Below are positions 1 through 8,389 of a DNA stretch of 64,000 nucleotides, in pieces. This stretch comes from SpSt-539 sp964549445. Its GTDB lineage: Bacteria; Planctomycetota; Phycisphaerae; UBA1845; UTPLA1. A model generated the notes under the pieces. The model ran no database searches, was not told the origin of the DNA, and saw only the letters and a program-made list of their open reading frames with translations. Each line of letters opens with the position of its first letter. Position 1 is the stretch's first letter. The stretch spans positions 124,001-188,000 of the forward strand of contig CAZJVS010000001.1 of the NCBI GenBank assembly GCA_964549445.1, in the 5' to 3' direction. Both the position numbers and the translations under genes were made by a program.

Positions 1-234
1 GGGCCGGCCGTTGATCGGGGCGAACTGAACCTGGCCGGTGAATTCGATCTGGCGGAGCAGGACTTTGAGGAGCGTGGTTTTGCCGGCCCCGTTAGGACCG
101 ATGAGGGCAGTCAACTCGCCGGCGGGGAAGTCGGCGGTGACGTTTTCAAGAATTGAAAGCGAGCCGATCTGGACGCCGACGTCGCGCAGCGTGATTGCGG
201 CGGGCGGGCGGGCTCGGCTGTCGGCGGCGCTCAT
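1..234 (-). CDS. Metal ABC transporter ATP-binding protein (N-terminal part, runs off the window)
   Basis: This is the first 78 codons of an ABC ATPase that should power uptake of a divalent metal, probably zinc or manganese, through the membrane partner expected beyond the window edge. The Walker A motif GPNGAGKTT is visible about residues 47-55, in the context typical of the ZnuC/MntB type. The ATG overlaps the stop of the upstream solute-binding protein as ATGA, so the two are translationally coupled. The Walker B, signature and H-loop regions are outside the window, so the metal cannot be assigned from this gene. Confidence 0.85.
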   Translation of the reverse strand, partial: MSAADSRARPPAAITLRDVGVQIGSLSILENVTADFPAGELTALIGPNGAGKTTLLKVLLRQIEFTGQVQFAPINGRP

Positions 235-1172
235 TTCAGCGCCTCGGCGAGGGTTTTGAGATTCGTCCTCATCCGCTGCTCATAGTAATCGAGCGGCGGG
301 TCGTCCGTCGCGGTGGTGAGGGTGTCGAGCTCGAACAGTGGGACGCCGGACTCGCGGGCGACCGTTTCGGCGACGACGCGCTCGCCACGGGGTTCGCAGA
401 AGACGGCGGCTGCGTGCTTCGCGCGAATCGTCTTCACGATGCGGGCGAGCTCGGCGGACGAGGGCTCTTGCCGCGGCGAGGTGGAGAGGACGGCGACGAC
501 ATCGAGGCCGAGGTCGCGGGCGAGATACGCGAAGGCGTCGTGGGAGGTGACGATTTGTTTGCGGTGCATGTTTGACTTCGCCGCGGCCAGATCGGACCGG
601 ACGGCTTCGAGGCGCTGGATGTAGCGGTCGGCGTTGGCGAGGAACTCGGCGCGGTGTTGCGGGAAGGCGGCGGCGAGGCCGGCTGCGATGTTTTGCACCT
701 GGCGGATGGCTTCGGTCGGGCTGAGCCAGACGTGGGGATTTGATTCTCCGGCGTGAACGTGATCGTCGTGGGCGATTTCGTCGGATTTGATCAGCGAGCA
801 GCCGTTCCAAGCCTCGATCTGCGGCGCGGCCGGATTGAGCCGGCGGACGGCGTCACCTGCGAATGTTTCGAGGCCGCCGGAGAGGACGACGGCGGACGCC
901 TGCTGGAGCCGGCGGGCGTCGGTGGTAGAGAGTTCGTAGTCGTGCGGGCAGCCGAGCGAGGCGGGGATCATCAATTCGACGCGAAGGTCGGGCGTGTCGC
1001 CGACAATGTTGCGGGCGAAGACGTACATCGGGACGAAGGAACAGACGATTGTTTTCGGGCTGGCGGCGGGTTGCGATGTGGGGGCGGTCTGGCGGCAGGC
1101 GGTGCTCAGCGAAGCGAGTGCCACGGCGAACCAACCGACGTGCGTTACGTGACATGGGCGGAGAGGAGTCAA
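231..1172 (-). CDS. Metal ABC transporter substrate-binding protein (ZnuA/TroA family)
   Basis: This 313-residue cluster A-I solute-binding protein captures a divalent metal outside the membrane and delivers it to the ABC permease. The N-terminus has a hydrophobic stretch followed by a Cys at residue 26 (LSTAC), which suggests a lipoprotein although the lipobox is weak. Likely ligands are His79 (CPHDYE), His149 (NPHVW) and His213 (TSHDAF), with the usual acidic ligand near residue 285 (ELDTLT). A short His-rich stretch lies at 137-142 (HDDHVH), as often seen in zinc-specific members, so zinc is favoured over manganese. It overlaps both the upstream and the downstream gene by ATGA, giving a tight operon. 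The metal specificity is inference. Confidence 0.88.
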   Translation of the reverse strand: MTPLRPCHVTHVGWFAVALASLSTACRQTAPTSQPAASPKTIVCSFVPMYVFARNIVGDTPDLRVELMIPASLGCPHDYELSTTDARRLQQASAVVLSGGLETFAGDAVRRLNPAAPQIEAWNGCSLIKSDEIAHDDHVHAGESNPHVWLSPTEAIRQVQNIAAGLAAAFPQHRAEFLANADRYIQRLEAVRSDLAAAKSNMHRKQIVTSHDAFAYLARDLGLDVVAVLSTSPRQEPSSAELARIVKTIRAKHAAAVFCEPRGERVVAETVARESGVPLFELDTLTTATDDPPLDYYEQRMRTNLKTLAEALK

Positions 1173-2191
1173 CGACTGCTCCCGCTCTGCTCATACTCGC
1201 CGTGGGTGGAGTGGAAGCGATGTTGCTGGTTGCGGTCGAGCTTGAAGAACTGCTCGGTCAGGAGGACGACGTCATCGTTGAAGCGCTGGACTTCGGCCGG
1301 GTCGAGTTTTTCCGGGGGCGTCGGGATGAGCTTGGACCAGCGGGTCGGTGGGGCGAGCGTGACCGACGTACGCAAGGTGGCGAGGTCGTACTTGCCGCCG
1401 CGGTAGGTGTCCCAGCGGCGGTAGATCTTTGACGAGCGCCAGAACCAGGCGAGGTTGGCGCGGCGGCCGTTGTTGGCGGCGGCGTTCCAAGTCTGCGGTC
1501 CGGCGAGGGTGTCGAGCAAGACGTCGAGCGAGACGGCGGCGTGGCCGCGTTCGTGGTCGGTGCGATAAGTGACGGCGCCGGGGTCGTCGCGTTCGGAGCG
1601 GACGACGATGGTCTGGTCGATGCTGTAAGTCAGCGGGGTGAGCAGCGTGGCTTCGAGGCGGGTTGCGATGGGTGGTGGGCCCTGCGTGCCGTCGGGCGGG
1701 TCAGCCGGGACCTTGTGGATCGTGACGAGGACGCGGGCGAGATCATTCGTCGTGAATTCGTGGTAGTGAATGCCGACCACGTCCTGCATCGTCGGGTCGA
1801 ACCAGCTTTTCCAAAGGACGGCGGGGACGCGGGCGACCGGCACACTTTCGACCTGTACGTTGGGCTGGAACTCGGCCTCGGGACGCCATTTTTCGGCGTC
1901 GGGTCCGACGGGTCGGGCGGTGAGAATCCAGGGCACGCCGTCACGCGAATCGGGCGAGCGTGCTGCGGAGTAGGTCCAGCCGCCCAAGGTGACTTCGCGG
2001 CCGAGGATTCGCTCTTTTTGCAGGCCGGTGGGGACATCGGAACTCGATGGGTTGAGATCGACCGGGATGCGGGCGGGGCGGCCACCGATTCCGGCGGTGT
2101 CGGGCGGGGGCTTCTGCTTGTCGCCGGCGAGGGACTCGCGATCGGCGAGGGTCGCCAGGAGAACCGCAACGATGAGCCGGCGGCATTTCAT
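1169..2191 (-). CDS. Secreted protein with HExxH motif, first gene of the metal-uptake operon
   Basis: I do not recognise a named family. The ATG at 2191 was chosen because it starts a clean signal peptide (MKCRRLIVAVLLATLA) and gives 340 residues; the frame stays open upstream to 2302. The sequence HERGH at about residues 213-217 matches the HExxH zincin metalloprotease motif and is followed by AAVSLDVL, which could form the rest of an active-site helix. This resembles the HExxGH arrangement of DUF922-like secreted proteins, but I cannot confirm homology. The stop overlaps the start of the solute-binding protein by ATGA, so a role linked to zinc acquisition or zinc-dependent maturation is plausible. 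That role is inferred from position only. Confidence 0.7.
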   Translation of the reverse strand: MKCRRLIVAVLLATLADRESLAGDKQKPPPDTAGIGGRPARIPVDLNPSSSDVPTGLQKERILGREVTLGGWTYSAARSPDSRDGVPWILTARPVGPDAEKWRPEAEFQPNVQVESVPVARVPAVLWKSWFDPTMQDVVGIHYHEFTTNDLARVLVTIHKVPADPPDGTQGPPPIATRLEATLLTPLTYSIDQTIVVRSERDDPGAVTYRTDHERGHAAVSLDVLLDTLAGPQTWNAAANNGRRANLAWFWRSSKIYRRWDTYRGGKYDLATLRTSVTLAPPTRWSKLIPTPPEKLDPAEVQRFNDDVVLLTEQFFKLDRNQQHRFHSTHGEYEQSGSSR

Positions 2192-2369
2192 GGATGTGCG
2201 CTGCGAGAACCGGGCCGTGGGCGCGCCCGCGTACTCCGTCCGTGCTCGCCGTCGCGGGCGGCGATATTCAGACATGATAGATACGCCCGGCCGGTCCGCC
2301 AAGCGTGAAATCCGCTGTCGGTTTTCGGACGGCGGATGTAGACAGTCTCGCGGCGGTTCTCTATATCAG

Positions 2370-4553
2370 ATGGGGATGACGCATTCGGACCTGATCGACG
2401 ATCTGACGGAACCGCAGCGCGAGGCGGTGATGCATACGCGGGGCCCGCTGCTGGTGCTGGCGGGGGCGGGCAGCGGGAAGACGCGCGTGATTACGCGGCG
2501 GGCGGCGTACCTGGCGCGGACGGTGGCGCGGCCGTACGAGATTCTCGCGATCACGTTCACGAACAAGGCGGCGGGTGAGATGCGGGAGCGCATCCTGCGA
2601 CTGGGGGTCGGGCGCGGGATGACGGTGACGACGTTTCACTCGTTTTGCGCGCGGCTGCTGCGGGAGTTTGCGGGGCGGCTCGGGCTGAAGACGAGCTTTT
2701 CGATTTTCGACGATGACGACCGGATGGGCGTGCTGCGCGACGCGATCGAGGCGTGCGACCTGAGCACGGACAATTACAGCCCGCGGATGGTGCAGAATCG
2801 GATCAGCCGGGCGAAGAATGACATGCTGTCGGTCGAGGAATACGGAGAGAAGAACCGCGATTTCACGACCCGCGAAGTCATGCGCATCTGGTCGAAATAC
2901 GAGGAATTGATGCGGGGGCAGAATGCGGTCGATTTCGACGACCTGCTGATTTTTGTGGCGCGGTTGCTGAGCGAGCATGAGGATGTGCGCGAGCTGCTCT
3001 CGGATCGGTATCCGTACTTGCTGATCGACGAATACCAGGACACGAATCACCCGCAGTACCTGATCGCGACGTTGCTTGCGAAGAAGCGCCGGAACATCTG
3101 TGCGACGGGCGATCCGGACCAGTCGATTTACGGGTGGCGGGGGGCGGACATCCATAACATTCTCAGCTTTGAGGAGGACTATCCGGATGCGCGGGTCGTT
3201 CGGCTCGAGCAGAATTATCGCAGCACTCCGTCGATCTTGAGCGCGGCGAGCGCGCTGATTTCGCACAACGTCGGGCGGAAGCAGAAGTCGCTCTGGACGG
3301 AGAACGCGGCCGGCGAGGCGGTGCGGGTATGGCGTTGCAGCGACGAACACGACGAGGCGGATCGGATTGCAGATGACATCGCGAGATACGTGCTCGAAGG
3401 CGGGCGGCCGAGCGAGGTGGCGATCTTTTATCGCGTGTCGGCGCTAACACGCGTACTGGAAGATTCGCTGCGACGGACGAAGGTTCCGTACCAGATCGCG
3501 CGGGGAGTCGAGTTCTATTCGCGGAAGGAGATCAAGGACGTTCTGGCGTATCTGCGGCTGATTGTGAACCCGGATGATGACATCGCGGTCAAGCGGGCGA
3601 TCAACACGCCGCCGCGGGGCATCGGCAAGACGACGCTGGACCGGCTGACGGCGTACGGCCGTGAACGCCGGTGCAGTCTGGATGCGGCGATCGCGGCGTC
3701 GGGGACGATCGAGTCGGTGAAATCGGCGGCCAAGAAGCTGGGGGCGTTCGCGTCGCTGGTTGGGTCATTGCGGGAGATGCCGCGCCGGCCGGTGCAGCCG
3801 CTGGTTGAACAGGTGGTGCGAGCGTCGGGGCTTCAGAAGATGCTGGACGAAGACCCTGACCCTGAGAAGCCGGCGCTCGCGAACGTGAATGAACTAATCA
3901 CGGCGGCGGCGGAGTACGACCACGAGCACGCCGATGGATCGGACGGTGCAGAGGCGACGGGGATGGAGGGGACGCTGGAGGGGTTCCTGGAGCAGATCGC
4001 GCTCGTGAGCGACACCGATCGGCTGAACCTGGCCGGCGGGGCGGTCACGCTGATGACGCTACATGCTGCGAAGGGGCTGGAGTTTCCACTGGTGTACATG
4101 GTGGGATTGGAGCAGGAGTTGTTGCCGCATCGGCGGGCGCTGATGGGCGACGACAGCGACATCGAGGAGGAGCGGCGGCTGTGCTTCGTGGGGATGACTC
4201 GGGCGATGAAGCGGCTGACCCTCACGTATGCAAACTACCGCACGCTGCGCGGGCTCAGTCAGCGGACGCTGGCGTCGAGGTTTCTGCGGGAACTGCCGAC
4301 GGACGAGCTAAACGTCACCGGCGATGAGCGGCCGCGCGACGACGGTTATGACGTCGAGAACGAGTACAGCTACGACGAGTTCGATCCGGAAGAATGGTAC
4401 ATCGGGCGGCGGGTGCGTCATCCGTTTTATGGGGAGGGGGCGATCCTGCGGTTGGAGCCGCGCGGGCGGACGGCGTGGGTGCGAATCGACTTCGACCAGG
4501 TGGGGGAGAAAAGTTTTCTGATCGATCATGCGCCGTTGACGTTTGTCGGCTGA
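2370..4553 (+). CDS. UvrD/PcrA-type superfamily 1 DNA helicase
   Basis: A 727-residue 3'-5' DNA helicase of the UvrD/PcrA group, acting in nucleotide excision or mismatch repair and in clearing stalled replication. Visible motifs are the Q motif region (LTEPQREAV), Walker A GAGSGKT at about 32-38, motif II LIDEYQDTN near 217, motif III (GDPDQSIYGWRGAD), motif IV (LEQNYRST), motif V (TLHAAKGLEF) and motif VI (CFVGMTRA). The C-terminus carries a PcrA-like Tudor-type tail (GEGAILRLEPRG). The frame is open far upstream, overlapping the divergent operon, but homology starts here. ATG 2370 and ATG 2376 are both possible, and neither has a strong ribosome site. I cannot separate PcrA from UvrD, so no symbol is given. 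Confidence 0.93.
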   Translation: MGMTHSDLIDDLTEPQREAVMHTRGPLLVLAGAGSGKTRVITRRAAYLARTVARPYEILAITFTNKAAGEMRERILRLGVGRGMTVTTFHSFCARLLREFAGRLGLKTSFSIFDDDDRMGVLRDAIEACDLSTDNYSPRMVQNRISRAKNDMLSVEEYGEKNRDFTTREVMRIWSKYEELMRGQNAVDFDDLLIFVARLLSEHEDVRELLSDRYPYLLIDEYQDTNHPQYLIATLLAKKRRNICATGDPDQSIYGWRGADIHNILSFEEDYPDARVVRLEQNYRSTPSILSAASALISHNVGRKQKSLWTENAAGEAVRVWRCSDEHDEADRIADDIARYVLEGGRPSEVAIFYRVSALTRVLEDSLRRTKVPYQIARGVEFYSRKEIKDVLAYLRLIVNPDDDIAVKRAINTPPRGIGKTTLDRLTAYGRERRCSLDAAIAASGTIESVKSAAKKLGAFASLVGSLREMPRRPVQPLVEQVVRASGLQKMLDEDPDPEKPALANVNELITAAAEYDHEHADGSDGAEATGMEGTLEGFLEQIALVSDTDRLNLAGGAVTLMTLHAAKGLEFPLVYMVGLEQELLPHRRALMGDDSDIEEERRLCFVGMTRAMKRLTLTYANYRTLRGLSQRTLASRFLRELPTDELNVTGDERPRDDGYDVENEYSYDEFDPEEWYIGRRVRHPFYGEGAILRLEPRGRTAWVRIDFDQVGEKSFLIDHAPLTFVG

Positions 4554-4573
4554 GCGGCCGGCACATGAAGAAA

Positions 4574-4602
4574 CCCCGGTCGGTGGGTTGCACCGGCCGG
4601 GG
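4574..4602. terminator. Hairpin between convergent genes (helicase and blaR1-like)
   Basis: Two 12-nt arms (4574-4585 and 4591-4602) pair with a single G-T wobble around a 5-nt loop. On the minus strand the stem is followed by TTTCTTC, so it fits an intrinsic terminator for the BlaR1-like gene. It may also stop the helicase transcript, although there is no U-run on the plus side. Confidence 0.6.
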
Positions 4603-4638
4603 CTTCCAGAATAAGCAGCAGCGATGGCTGCGGTTGGA

Positions 4639-6660
4639 CTACTTGTTGTCCGAAGTCGAAGTCTCTGACGTCTCCTCGGTCTTGAGGATCAGGATCTCTT
4701 TGCCGCCTTCCACGCCGTTCACTCGCAGCGACTCGCTTTGTGAACCGTTCGCGGTGTCATTCTGCTTGATGAAGACGTGCCGGCCCTTGATGGCGCGGAG
4801 CTCATCCTTACTCAGGACGCCGTCGCCGTTGGTGTCGGCTTCGGGGAAGTGTTTGAGCAGCATGGCATCGACGTTCATTCGATCGACCTTGAAGAACGCC
4901 TCGCGCTCCTCGGCGGAGAGCTTGCCGTCGCCGTTGGTGTCGGCTTCGGGATGGCGCTTCAGCATGGCGGTGAACGGGGCCGACTCGACCGTCTCGACGT
5001 ACTGGGCGACTTCAGTCGCCGGCGGGGCGTACTGAATGTTCTCGACCAGCCAGGTGGCCGTCTCGGTCGAGTTGTTCAGGCAATCCATCGGCGGCTTTGC
5101 ATCGCCGCGGTGGAACCGGGTGACGATGACGTCTTCAGAGATCGACTTCACGCCGTCGGCGCGGGCCGGGCCTTCGATCTTGCGGAAGAACATGCCGCCG
5201 GTGACGAGCTGGGCGGCTTCGTCGGCCGAAAGCTGAGCGTCGCCGTTGGTGTCAGACTTGGGGAAACGCTGGAGTACGCCGGCCTGGTCGTGCATGGCGA
5301 GGGCGGTGAGGTACGCACTCCGCTCCGAGCGGCTCAACTGGCCGTCTGCATTGGCATCGGCAGTCGGGTGAGCGGCGAGGAAGGCCGCCAACTCCTCCGC
5401 CGTCGGGACGCCGTCGCGGAGGACTTTGACGTTAACATTGCTCGGCGACCCGTCGGTCGTCCACACGAACTTGCCGTTTTCACCTTGATCGTTGGTGATG
5501 ATCTTGACGTTGACGTTTCCGGGCTCATCGCCTTCGGCCGTGACAAAGACCTGCTGCGGTTGCTGCTGGTCGGCGGCTGGCTTGGGGTCTTCGGCGCGGG
5601 CGATCCCCGTGAGGACGAAGCCGGCCCATGCGAGGGCGATGACAGCGACCGGCAAACCAGCGGCCAGTCGACGTGTTCGGACGGGGGAACTCAGAATCAT
5701 TTCGATTCTCCTTTCAACGGTTGACACATTCGCGGCCATTGCGGCGGGTCGATAGGAAAGTCCGCTACGGCGAAGCGGATGGATCGCCGAGAGCAGACAA
5801 CGGGCGTACGCACCGGCGGACAACCGACCATGACGAAGGGCCCATTCGTCACAAGCGGTTTCGCGCGCCAGGTCGATACGTCGGTTGACCCACGCCACCA
5901 CAGGCCAGAAAAACAACAGCGTACCGGCGAGCCACTGAACGCTTCGCACGAAGAGGTCGCCTCGCCGGAGATGGGCGACTTCGTGGAGGATCACCGCTTC
6001 CAGCTCATCCGGCCGAACGAGCTGACGCGGGGATAAGACCAGCATGGGATTGATGAAACCGAAGACGAACGGAGCGGGGGCGTCGGGGCTGATGCGCACG
6101 TCGGGCAGGCGGCGAACGCCCAGGGTGCGGCAGGCCGCGATGACCATCCCGTGGACGGACTCATCGGCGACAGCATAGGTTCGGGCACGACGGGCGAAGC
6201 GGGCGTAGGCGATGAGCCGAGCCGCGCCGATGAGAGCGACAATTGAAAGATAAACGAGCGCGGCGATGGCTGCCTTTGCGGGCGCGGCCGTCGCGGTGGC
6301 GGTGGGCGCGGCTGAAGCACGGGCGGAATCGTCGGTGGCGTCCCAGATGATTGCCGTCTTGACGTCCGGCTGCTGGGTCGCGGTCGCGGCGGGTTGGTCG
6401 ACGATCGTTCGGACTGCACGCGATGCGCTTGTCAGCGTAGTTGCGAGCGAGTAGTTCCAAGCCGGGCCGATCGGAAGGACGAATTTGACGAGGACGATCA
6501 GCCAGAAGACGGCGTGCATGGCGGGCGAGATGCGCCGGCCGATCAGCCGAAGGAGGAGCCACGTCATTGCGGCGAGCAGCGTGCCGAAGAGAACGGCCTG
6601 ACCGATCCAGAGCAGAAACGAAGCGGCGGCGGAGTTAATTGAAGCGAGGTCGAGGTTCAT
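4639..6660 (-). CDS. BlaR1/MecR1-like M56 membrane metalloprotease with four EF-hands
   Basis: This 673-residue protein is a sensor protease that in known systems cleaves a BlaI-type repressor after sensing an envelope signal. Membrane segments lie near 12-40, 48-66, 130-150 and 240-258. The M56 catalytic motif is HEVAH at 226-230, with RETACDEWAL near 266-275 supplying the third ligand region, and a last membrane segment sits around 335-353. BlaR1 normally ends in a penicillin-binding domain. Here the tail instead has four canonical EF-hand loops at 435-446, 470-481, 574-585 and 609-620 (DxNxDGxLSxxE type). The signal may therefore be calcium or a calcium-dependent partner; that is inference. 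It overlaps the repressor gene by ATGA. Confidence 0.9.
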   Translation of the reverse strand: MNLDLASINSAAASFLLWIGQAVLFGTLLAAMTWLLLRLIGRRISPAMHAVFWLIVLVKFVLPIGPAWNYSLATTLTSASRAVRTIVDQPAATATQQPDVKTAIIWDATDDSARASAAPTATATAAPAKAAIAALVYLSIVALIGAARLIAYARFARRARTYAVADESVHGMVIAACRTLGVRRLPDVRISPDAPAPFVFGFINPMLVLSPRQLVRPDELEAVILHEVAHLRRGDLFVRSVQWLAGTLLFFWPVVAWVNRRIDLARETACDEWALRHGRLSAGAYARCLLSAIHPLRRSGLSYRPAAMAANVSTVERRIEMILSSPVRTRRLAAGLPVAVIALAWAGFVLTGIARAEDPKPAADQQQPQQVFVTAEGDEPGNVNVKIITNDQGENGKFVWTTDGSPSNVNVKVLRDGVPTAEELAAFLAAHPTADANADGQLSRSERSAYLTALAMHDQAGVLQRFPKSDTNGDAQLSADEAAQLVTGGMFFRKIEGPARADGVKSISEDVIVTRFHRGDAKPPMDCLNNSTETATWLVENIQYAPPATEVAQYVETVESAPFTAMLKRHPEADTNGDGKLSAEEREAFFKVDRMNVDAMLLKHFPEADTNGDGVLSKDELRAIKGRHVFIKQNDTANGSQSESLRVNGVEGGKEILILKTEETSETSTSDNK

Positions 6661-7088
6661 GACCGGCTCCTTTCCGCGCCGCCCTTGCGATCGGCGGGCT
6701 TGGCGTCGTCGCGTTCGCGTTCTTCGATGCGGGCTTCGATTCGACGCAGGTCGTCGGTCGTAAGGTCGGCCTCATCGACGAGTCGCAGGACGAGTTCACC
6801 GGCCTGGCCGTCGAAGACAGTCTGCACGAATTGCTTCAGACGCTGGGCGAGGACCTGCTCGCGGCGAACAGCCGGTCGATAGACGAAGGGCTGCCGCGAA
6901 CGATCGACTTCCAGTGCGCCTTTGGCGGCGAGCTGATTCATCATGGTCATGACGGTGGTGTAGGCCGGGACGTCTCCGGTGCGTGCGAGTTCGTCCTTGA
7001 CGTCGCGGACGGTTCCGGCGCCGGTCGTCCACAACACCTTGAGGATGTTGAGTTCGGCCGACGTGATGTGGGGAAGCTTGTTGGCCAT
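6657..7088 (-). CDS. BlaI/MecI/CopY-family transcriptional repressor
   Basis: A 143-residue winged-helix repressor of the BlaI family. The N-terminus (LPHITSAELNILKVLW) and the region DVPAYTTVMTMMNQLAAKGAL carry the family's helix-turn-helix and wing. The C-terminal part should dimerise and contain the site cut by the partner protease. It is co-transcribed with the M56 protease immediately downstream, with a 4-nt overlap. The intergenic operator at 7101-7138 contains a perfect palindrome of BlaI-box type, which supports autoregulation. Nothing in the window shows resistance to an antibiotic, and in planctomycete-like genomes such pairs are usually general stress switches. Confidence 0.93.
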   Translation of the reverse strand: MANKLPHITSAELNILKVLWTTGAGTVRDVKDELARTGDVPAYTTVMTMMNQLAAKGALEVDRSRQPFVYRPAVRREQVLAQRLKQFVQTVFDGQAGELVLRLVDEADLTTDDLRRIEARIEERERDDAKPADRKGGAERSRS

Positions 7089-7100
7089 GTGTACCTCTGT

Positions 7101-7138
7101 TTACTATGAACGTCGGAATCTTACTATGTTCATAGTAA
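7101..7138. promoter_or_regulatory. Candidate BlaI operator upstream of the blaI-blaR1 pair
   Basis: A perfect 18-nt palindrome, TTACTATGTTCATAGTAA, lies at 7121-7138. A matching half-site TTACTATGAAC lies at 7101-7111, one to two helical turns away. BlaI/MecI boxes have the pattern TACTA...TAGTA, which both copies follow. The location just upstream of the repressor ATG at 7088 fits autorepression. Confidence 0.75.
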
Positions 7139-7291
7139 TTTTGCAAGAATTCTTTTTTCCGGACGTGGGAACGACGTGTAACATGCTGTTACGCCAATAC
7201 TTATCGAATCGGCGAGAGCGGGAGATTCTTTCAGAATGCGGCCGATTATCATCGCGGAGGCGTGAACGTGAGAGGTCGGACGGAGGCGGTC

Positions 7292-8386
7292 ATGACGCAA
7301 TCCGTGGCACAGATCGTGGGAGCGTACGACGCAATGCGGCCGTTGGCGGAGGCGGCGACGATCCCGAGCGCGTGGTACCTCGACGAGCGGATTGCGGAAC
7401 TGGAACGGCGAACGGTGTTCGGCCGGTCGTGGATCGCGGTGGGGCGGCTGGATCAGGTTCGCGAGGCGGGGAAGTTTCTGACGGCGGATGTGGCCGGCGA
7501 GCCGATCGTGGTCGTGCGGGGGCGAGATGGACAACTGCGCGGATTCTACAACGTGTGTCGACACCATGCGGCAGCAATTTGCACGGTGCCGGATGGACAA
7601 GCCGCGGCGCTTAAGTGTCCGTATCACGGGTGGACGTATTCGCTGGAAGGCGAGCTGAAGGGCGTGCCCGAGTTCGACGGCGTGTGCAATTTCGACAAGA
7701 CGAAGAACGGACTGCTGCCGGTGCGGGTTGCGACGTGGGAGCAGTTTGTCTTTGTGTGCCTGGATGAGTCCGTGGAGGAGTTGGAGCGGTTTCTCGGCGA
7801 TATGCCGGCGCGGGTTGCGCCGCTGGGGCTTGGGAAGCTGCACTTCTCGCAGCGGCGTTCTTATGACCTGGCGTGCAATTGGAAGGTGTATGTCGATAAC
7901 TACCTCGACGGCGGCTATCACGTGCCACACATTCACAAGGGGTTGGGGAGCGTTCTGAATTACGCTGAGTATCGGATCGAGAACTCCGCGCGGTATTGCC
8001 TGCAGTCGAGCCCGATTGATTCGACGGGTGGCGAGGCGGCGACGGCGGCCGTGCGGGGCGGGCGGATGGCGTATTACTACTGGGTCTATCCCAATTTCAT
8101 GGTGAACTGGTACGAAGGGATCATGGACACGAACTTCGTACTGCCGCTGGGCGTCGATCGCTGCCGGGTGATTTTCGATTTCTATTTTGCCGATGGCGTC
8201 GGCGATCGGGAGCAGAGCATCGCGGTTTCGGAGCGAATTCAGCAGGAAGACATCGACATCTGCGAGTCGGTGCAGCGCGGCCTGGGGTCGCGGGCCTATG
8301 ATGTCGGGCGGCTTTCGGTGCGGCGCGAGGCGGGCGAGCACTTGTTTCATCGGCTGCTGCACGCGGATCTTGTGCGCGGAGTTTGA
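7292..8386 (+). CDS. Rieske non-heme iron oxygenase, alpha subunit
   Basis: A 364-residue aromatic-ring-hydroxylating-type (Rieske) oxygenase. The [2Fe-2S] ligands are visible as CRH...CPYHGW with 17 residues between the two pairs. The mononuclear iron site is in NYLDGGYHVPHIHKGL, a D/N-x-x-H-x4-H arrangement. Such enzymes use electrons from a reductase to activate oxygen on an aromatic, quaternary amine or similar substrate; the substrate is not predictable here. ATG 7292 has a GGAGG site 5 nt upstream and is preferred. GTG 7268, also with a GGAGG, would add eight residues. An FMN reductase follows after 3 nt, probably co-translated. Confidence 0.88.
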   Translation: MTQSVAQIVGAYDAMRPLAEAATIPSAWYLDERIAELERRTVFGRSWIAVGRLDQVREAGKFLTADVAGEPIVVVRGRDGQLRGFYNVCRHHAAAICTVPDGQAAALKCPYHGWTYSLEGELKGVPEFDGVCNFDKTKNGLLPVRVATWEQFVFVCLDESVEELERFLGDMPARVAPLGLGKLHFSQRRSYDLACNWKVYVDNYLDGGYHVPHIHKGLGSVLNYAEYRIENSARYCLQSSPIDSTGGEAATAAVRGGRMAYYYWVYPNFMVNWYEGIMDTNFVLPLGVDRCRVIFDFYFADGVGDREQSIAVSERIQQEDIDICESVQRGLGSRAYDVGRLSVRREAGEHLFHRLLHADLVRGV

Positions 8387-8389
8387 GGC

